Below are positions 59,532-64,000 of a stretch of 64,000 nt of DNA, one piece after another; the stretch's first letter is position 1; each line of letters begins with the position of its first letter. The stretch is from Phytohabitans kaempferiae (GTDB taxonomy: Bacteria > Actinomycetota > Actinomycetes > Mycobacteriales > Micromonosporaceae). The notes beneath the pieces were generated by a model that did not search any database, was not told the DNA's origin, and worked only from the letters and a program-made list of their open reading frames with translations. Location of the stretch: the NCBI RefSeq assembly GCF_042433955.1, contig NZ_JBHLUH010000003.1, forward strand, positions 62,001-126,000. Direction: 5' to 3'. Both the position numbers and the translations under genes were made by a program.

Positions 59532-61081
59532 CCACTGTGGAGGCAGCGCCGCTGCCGCCGTGGGTCGCGGACAACGCGGACGGCACATACCGCAATCCGG
59601 TGCTGCACGCGGACTGGTCCGACCCCGACGTGATCCGGGTCAGCGACGACTTCTACCTCGTCGCGTCCAGCTTCCACCGCGTACCGGGGCTGCCGATCCT
59701 GCACAGCCGTGACCTGGTCAACTGGTCGATCATCGGCCACGCGCTGAACCGGCTGGAGCCGGAGGAGGCGTTCCGCGCGCCGCGGCACGGATGCGGGGTC
59801 TGGGCGCCGGCCATCCGGCACCACGATGGGCGGTACTGGATCTTCTATCCCGACCCCGACCGAGGCGTCTTCGTCGTCACCGCGACCGACCCGGCCGGCC
59901 CGTGGAGTCGATCGCACCTGCTCAAGCCGGGGCGAGGGCTGATCGACCCCTGTCCACTGTGGGATGACGACGGCTCCGCGTACCTGGTGCACGCCTGGGC
60001 GAAGAGCCGGGCCGGCTTCAACAACAAGCTCACCTGCCACCGGATGAGCCAGGACGGCACCGCGTTGCTGGACGCCGGCCGGTACGTCGTCGACGGCGAC
60101 GCGCTGCCCGGCTACCGCACGCTGGAGGGGCCCAAGTTCTACCGGCGCGACGGCTGGTACTGGATCTTCGCGCCGGCCGGCGGCGTTGCCCACGGCTGGC
60201 AGTCGGTGTTCCGGTCCCGGCACGTCTTCGGGCCGTACGAGGACCGCGTCGTGCTGGCCCAGGGCGATACCCCGGTCAACGGGCCGCACCAGGGCGCGTG
60301 GGTGACCACCGCGCGCGGGCAGGACTGGTTTCTGCACTTCCAGGACAAGGGCGCGTACGGCCGGGTCGTGCACCTGCAACCGATGCGGTGGGTCGACGGC
60401 TGGCCCGAGCTGGGGGAGCCGGCCGGCCAGCCCGTCCTCTCGTACGCCAAGCCGGACGTCGCCGCCGGCCCCCTCGCCGCGCCCGCCACCGGTGACGACT
60501 TCGCCGGCCCGGGGCTCGGACCGCAGTGGGCGTGGGCAGGCAACCCCCAGCCCGGATGGTGGTGCCTCGATCCGGGACGCGGGCTGCGGCTGCCGTGCGT
60601 GCTCAGCGACGCGGCCGGTGACCTGCGCCAGCTCCCCAACCTGCTGGGCCAGCGGCTGCCCGCCGAGCGGTTTCGGGCCACTACCACGCTGCGGCTCACC
60701 GCCGCCCTGGCCGGCGCACGGGCCGGCCTCGCGGTGGTGGGTCACAGCTACGCCTGGATCGGGCTGGAACGCACGGCGGACGGCACCGCGCTGGTGCACC
60801 GTGCCGCGAGGGCCGGTGAGTCCGAGGTGGACGCCGCGGTGGCACAGCCGCTCGCGGGCGAGTCGGTCGGCGTGGGCGTCGAGGTCGGCCCGGGCGGGGA
60901 GTGCCGCTTCCTCGCCGCGGTCGGTCCGGAGCCGCTCCGCCCGGTGGGTCCGCCGTTCACCGCGACCGCCAGGCACTGGGTCGGCGCGACGCTCGGCCTC
61001 TTCGCGACCGCGCCCCCGGCAGCCGGACCAGGCGGCGCCGCCGAGGTGGGGCCGCTGCACGTCACGGGCGCCGACACATGA
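59528..61081 (+). CDS. Glycoside hydrolase family 43 protein (beta-xylosidase/arabinanase-like)
   Basis: A 517-aa intracellular enzyme, since no signal peptide is visible. The GH43 catalytic set is present: general base D32 (ADWSDPDVI), pKa-modulating Asp near 140 (LIDPCPLW), and general acid Glu near 200 (TLEGPKFY). The five-bladed propeller ends near 325. A beta-sandwich of the GH43-associated type (concanavalin-like) covers about 330-515 (DDFAGPGLGPQWAW, SYAWIGLERTADG). It should trim imported xylo- or arabino-oligosaccharides. The ATG overlaps the previous stop. Confidence 0.9.
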   Translation: MTTVEAAPLPPWVADNADGTYRNPVLHADWSDPDVIRVSDDFYLVASSFHRVPGLPILHSRDLVNWSIIGHALNRLEPEEAFRAPRHGCGVWAPAIRHHDGRYWIFYPDPDRGVFVVTATDPAGPWSRSHLLKPGRGLIDPCPLWDDDGSAYLVHAWAKSRAGFNNKLTCHRMSQDGTALLDAGRYVVDGDALPGYRTLEGPKFYRRDGWYWIFAPAGGVAHGWQSVFRSRHVFGPYEDRVVLAQGDTPVNGPHQGAWVTTARGQDWFLHFQDKGAYGRVVHLQPMRWVDGWPELGEPAGQPVLSYAKPDVAAGPLAAPATGDDFAGPGLGPQWAWAGNPQPGWWCLDPGRGLRLPCVLSDAAGDLRQLPNLLGQRLPAERFRATTTLRLTAALAGARAGLAVVGHSYAWIGLERTADGTALVHRAARAGESEVDAAVAQPLAGESVGVGVEVGPGGECRFLAAVGPEPLRPVGPPFTATARHWVGATLGLFATAPPAAGPGGAAEVGPLHVTGADT

Positions 61082-61959
61082 CCTCGACCGAGACGATCAG
61101 CCTGCGCCTGGGCGACCGTCCGGTCGCCGAGTACGCCTGGCAGCCGGCCCTGCCGGAGAGCATGTCGCCCCGACCGTTCCTCCATCCGGTACGCACGCTC
61201 GGCGGCACCGAGGTCACCGAGTCGATGCCCGCCGACCACCTGCACCACCTCGGCGTGAGCGTCGCGGTCGCCGACGTGGGCGGGGCGAACTTCTGGGGCG
61301 GGCGCACGTTCGTACCGGGGCGCGGACCGGTGCACCTGCCCAACCACGGCACGCAGCGCCACCACCGGTGGGCCGCGCGGGACGCCAGCGCCGTTCACCA
61401 CGAGCTGCGGTGGATCGGTCCGGCCGGCACCGATCTGGTACGCGAGCGGCGCCGCATCGCCGCCCTGCCGATAAGCGACCGGGCCTGGGCGCTCGACTTC
61501 GGCTTCGAGCTGACCAACGTGACCGGGGAGCCGCTCGCCTTCGCCAGTCCGGCGACGAACGGCCGCCCCGGTGCCGGATACGGCGGCTTCTTCTGGCGGG
61601 CGCGGCGCGGCGACCGGCGAGTGCAGGTACTCGGGCCGGACCGCACCGGCGAGCGGCGCCTGCACGGCCGGCGGACACCGTGGCTGGCGCTGACCGGCGG
61701 GGCCACCGAGCCGTGGACACTGATCTTCGTATCCACCGGGCCCGCGCACCGTGCCGATCTCTGGTTCGTACGCAGCCGCGACTACGCCGGCGTGGGCTCC
61801 TCGCTCGCCTGGGACCAGCCGCTCGTCGTCGGCTCGGGCACCGCGCTGCGTCGCCGTATCATCACGGTGGTGGCGGACGGCCGGCTACGCTCCCGAGAGG
61901 TCGCCGACATCGCCGGTCGGGTCGCGACGGCACCGCCCGACGACGAGTGGCCGCTGTGA
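61078..61959 (+). CDS. DUF6807 (PmoA-like) protein, first of a tandem pair
   Basis: A 293-aa cytoplasmic protein of the PmoA/DUF6807 family, which is common in sugar operons and has no settled biochemical role. Motifs shared with the next gene are MSPRPFLHPVRTLGG, HLHHLGVSVAVADVGG, NFWGGRTF, GRPGAGYGGFFWR and SRDYAGVGSSLAWDQPL. His-rich clusters (DHLHHLG, TQRHHRWA) could bind metal or sugar. It overlaps the GH43 stop and the start of its paralogue by 4 bases each. Confidence 0.85.
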   Translation: MTSTETISLRLGDRPVAEYAWQPALPESMSPRPFLHPVRTLGGTEVTESMPADHLHHLGVSVAVADVGGANFWGGRTFVPGRGPVHLPNHGTQRHHRWAARDASAVHHELRWIGPAGTDLVRERRRIAALPISDRAWALDFGFELTNVTGEPLAFASPATNGRPGAGYGGFFWRARRGDRRVQVLGPDRTGERRLHGRRTPWLALTGGATEPWTLIFVSTGPAHRADLWFVRSRDYAGVGSSLAWDQPLVVGSGTALRRRIITVVADGRLRSREVADIAGRVATAPPDDEWPL

Positions 61960-62960
61960 CCGCCAGCCGCCGGGCCGTCCCCGGCATCGCCGCCGTCCGG
62001 GCCGGCCACGCGCCGCCGCGATCGGAGACCGGTGCGGGCCTGGCGACGAGAGACGGCGAGGTGACGATGGCGGGTCCTGGCGTACGGCCACCGGCGCTGT
62101 CCGACCGGCCACACACGGCCACGCTGCGGGTCGACGGTCGCGAGGTCGCGCGGTACGTGTGGCAGCCCGACCTGCCGCTGGCCATGTCCCCGCGCCCCTA
62201 CCTGCATCCCGTACGCACGCTCGGCGGGAGCACGGTCACCGATGCGGGGCCCGACTCGCACCGGCACCAGTTCGGCATCAGCATCGCCGCGCCCGACGTG
62301 GGCGGGCGCAACTTCTGGGGCGGGCGCACCTTCGTGGCCGGGCACGGCCCCGCCTGGCTCGACAACCACGGCATCCAGCACCACCAGCGGTGGCTGCGGC
62401 ACACCACCGACGAGCTGGCACACCAGCTGCGGTGGGCCGACGCGCACGGCGCCGCGCTGCTGCACGAGCTTCGCACGATCGCCTGCCGTCCGCTCGGCGA
62501 GACCGCCTGGGCGCTGACCACGCACACGCGGCTGACCAACGCCACCGGCGGGCCGCTGACCATCCGCAGCCCCGCCGCGCAGGGGCGGCCCGGCGCCGGA
62601 TACGGCGGCTTCTTCTGGCGGGGCGCCGCCGTCGACAGCGCGCACATCCTCAGCCCGGCGGGAGCGGACGTGCGGTCCGTACACGGTGGCACGGCCGACT
62701 GGCTCGCGGTCACCGGCGTCACCGGCGGTGGCATGTGGACGGTGCTCTTCACGCCCGGCGACGAGACCACCGCGCGCGACCGGTGGTTCGTCCGCGCCCG
62801 TGACTACCTGGGGGTGGGCTCCTCGCTCACCTGGGACGAGCCGCTGGTCCTCGGGCCGGACGAGGCGATCGAGCGGCGGTTGGTGATCGCCGTGGTGGAC
62901 GGCCCGCTGGCCCCGGCCGCGGCCGCCGCGCTCGCCGACTCCGCCCGGCAGGCGCCATGA
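61956..62960 (+). CDS. DUF6807 (PmoA-like) protein, second of a tandem pair
   Basis: A 334-aa paralogue of the preceding protein. Aligned parts are MSPRPYLHPVRTLGG, HRHQFGISIAAPDVGG, NFWGGRTF, IQHHQRWL, GRPGAGYGGFFWR and ARDYLGVGSSLTWDEPL. The GTG at 61956 overlaps the upstream stop as GTGA, fitting the rest of the operon. An ATG at 62067 with GAGGTGA upstream would give 297 residues, nearer the paralogue's length. The extra 37 residues are Arg/Ala-rich and unlike the family, so the true start is uncertain. Confidence 0.82.
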   Translation: MTASRRAVPGIAAVRAGHAPPRSETGAGLATRDGEVTMAGPGVRPPALSDRPHTATLRVDGREVARYVWQPDLPLAMSPRPYLHPVRTLGGSTVTDAGPDSHRHQFGISIAAPDVGGRNFWGGRTFVAGHGPAWLDNHGIQHHQRWLRHTTDELAHQLRWADAHGAALLHELRTIACRPLGETAWALTTHTRLTNATGGPLTIRSPAAQGRPGAGYGGFFWRGAAVDSAHILSPAGADVRSVHGGTADWLAVTGVTGGGMWTVLFTPGDETTARDRWFVRARDYLGVGSSLTWDEPLVLGPDEAIERRLVIAVVDGPLAPAAAAALADSARQAP

Positions 62961-64000
62961 CCACTCCGATTCGGCCGAGCAGCCCTCGCCAGCGCGCAGA
63001 GCCGGTCCGGCAGGAGAGCCTGCGCACCATCAACCTCGAACTTGTCTTCCGGCACATCGTCGCCGCGGCCCATCCCATCTCCCGCACCGAGCTGGCGGCG
63101 GCCACCAGCCTGACCCGTCCCACCATCACGCGCATCGTCGAAGACCTCCTCGCCGGGCAGCTCATCACCGAGACCGGCATCGCCCACGACGGTCGCGCCG
63201 GCCGGCCGCGCGTCGGGCTCACACTCTCCGACCGGGGGCCGGCCGGGCTGGGCCTCGACATCCGGGGGGACGGGCTGGCGGCGTGCGTCGTCGACCTGAC
63301 CGGCAACGTGCGCCACCTCGCCTTCGCGCCCTCGCCGTACGCCGGCCGCACCGCGGACGCCATCCTCGCCGACGTCGCCCGCATGGCGGACGCGGCGATC
63401 GACGCCATCGCGGCGGAAAACCTCACGGTGGTGACCGCCACGCTCGCCGTACCCGGACCGGTGGACGCCGGCGTGGTGCGGTCGGCACCGGCCCTCGGCT
63501 GGCGCGACGTCGACGCCGGCGCCCTGCTGCGCAACGCGATCCAGCACCTGGAGCTGCCGGTACGCGTGGAGAACGAGGCCAACCTCGCCGCGCTCGGCGA
63601 GCTGTACGCGAGCGAGAACACGCTCAGCGGCTTCGTCTACGTCTCCGGCGGCCTCGGGATCGGGGCCGGCATCGTCCTCGATGGACAGTTGCTGCGCGGG
63701 ATGCGGGGCTGGAGCGGCGAGCTGGGACACGTCACGGTGTACCCCGACGGCAAGGTCTGCCCGTGTGGCGCCCGTGGCTGCCTCCACACGTACGCGAGCC
63801 TGGAGGCGATCCTCGGCGACGAGCCGGTGCCCACCGGAGTCACGCCCGACGCCGCCATCCTGACCCGCTCCGACGCCGGTGACCCGGCCACTCTCGACGC
63901 GCTCGACACGGCCGGCGTGGCGCTCGGCATCGCCCTCTCCGACGTACTCAACATCCTCGACATCGACACGGTGCTGCTGGGCGGCAGCTTCGCCCTCCTC
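62957..64000 (+). CDS. ROK-family transcriptional regulator (runs off right end)
   Basis: At least 348 residues. An N-terminal winged helix covers about residues 22-85 (ISRTELAAATSLTRPTITRIV, ELL-type helix, then HDGRAGRPRVGL). The ROK sugar-kinase fold follows (LGLDIRGDGLAACVVDL; VENEANLAALGE; SGGLGIGAGIVLDGQ; GELGHVTVYPDGKVCPCGARGCLHTY, read in two parts). The CxCGxxGCxxxY zinc motif is intact. It is the last visible gene of the sugar operon and overlaps the DUF6807 stop (ATGA). It probably represses the operon until a sugar binds, through the inverted repeat at 54951-54967. Confidence 0.88.
   Translation, partial: MTTPIRPSSPRQRAEPVRQESLRTINLELVFRHIVAAAHPISRTELAAATSLTRPTITRIVEDLLAGQLITETGIAHDGRAGRPRVGLTLSDRGPAGLGLDIRGDGLAACVVDLTGNVRHLAFAPSPYAGRTADAILADVARMADAAIDAIAAENLTVVTATLAVPGPVDAGVVRSAPALGWRDVDAGALLRNAIQHLELPVRVENEANLAALGELYASENTLSGFVYVSGGLGIGAGIVLDGQLLRGMRGWSGELGHVTVYPDGKVCPCGARGCLHTYASLEAILGDEPVPTGVTPDAAILTRSDAGDPATLDALDTAGVALGIALSDVLNILDIDTVLLGGSFALL

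Overview
The window is a 64 kb piece of a high-GC actinomycete chromosome. Codon third positions are strongly G/C, GTG and TTG starts are common, stop and start codons overlap as ATGA, GTGA or TGATG, and the inferred terminators are long GC stems without a U-tract. An F420-dependent glucose-6-phosphate dehydrogenase, DUF4956/VTC/CotH genes, an XRE-TPR regulator with a small Cys protein, and many secreted carbohydrate enzymes point to a soil actinomycete, most likely Micromonosporaceae (inference). No rRNA, tRNA, CRISPR array or complete insertion sequence was recognised.

Layout. (1) 1-7.5 kb: minus-strand Flp/Tad pilus locus (lipoprotein, secreted protein, CpaB-like SAF protein, CpaE/TadZ, TadA ATPase, TadB, TadC, start of a TadE-like protein), with a divergent type IV prepilin peptidase. 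(2) 7.6-18 kb: housekeeping and regulation: dgt, XRE-TPR regulator plus a 75-aa Cys protein, an ABC-2 exporter with its own XRE regulator, tex, a sigma factor, and an adenylate kinase coupled to a zinc dehydrogenase. (3) 18-31.9 kb: a membrane patatin, a YbaK deacylase, an SMR pump with TetR, fgd, a PadR-ABC operon (LolD/FtsX type), an M20 peptidase with a membrane protein and an APC permease, and a DHA2 exporter. (4) 32-38 kb: a broken discoidin gene, a phosphatase, a TetR regulator, and a 1439-aa multidomain GH87-type alpha-1,3-glucanase. (5) 38-44 kb: an ECF sigma factor with a membrane partner, an MFS exporter, an aldo/keto reductase and a quinone oxidoreductase. (6) 44-52 kb: two secreted beta-helix proteins, one GH87-like, then a tightly overlapping DUF4956-VTC-CotH operon whose CotH carries CBM2 and chitobiase-type domains. 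(7) 52-55 kb: a broken membrane gene, an SDR and an MFS exporter. (8) 55-64 kb: a plus-strand sugar operon: binding protein, two permeases, Gfo/Idh/MocA, GH43, two tandem DUF6807 paralogues, and a ROK regulator running off the right end.

How it fits together. Two parts are about polysaccharide use: the secreted beta-helix enzymes at 34-48 kb, and the 55-64 kb uptake and degradation operon, which lacks its own ABC ATPase. Several exporters sit beside their regulators, with visible palindromic operators. At least three genes are decayed: a discoidin protein with a frameshift, a chloride channel reduced to its two ends, and a membrane protein with an internal deletion.

The most unusual features are the patatin whose catalytic Ser and Asp flank a membrane-spanning insert, the CotH-VTC-DUF4956 operon, the paired DUF6807 proteins, and a short palindromic element that appears inserted in frame in a beta-helix gene. 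All family calls come from reading motifs and from remembered family sequences; no database search was run.
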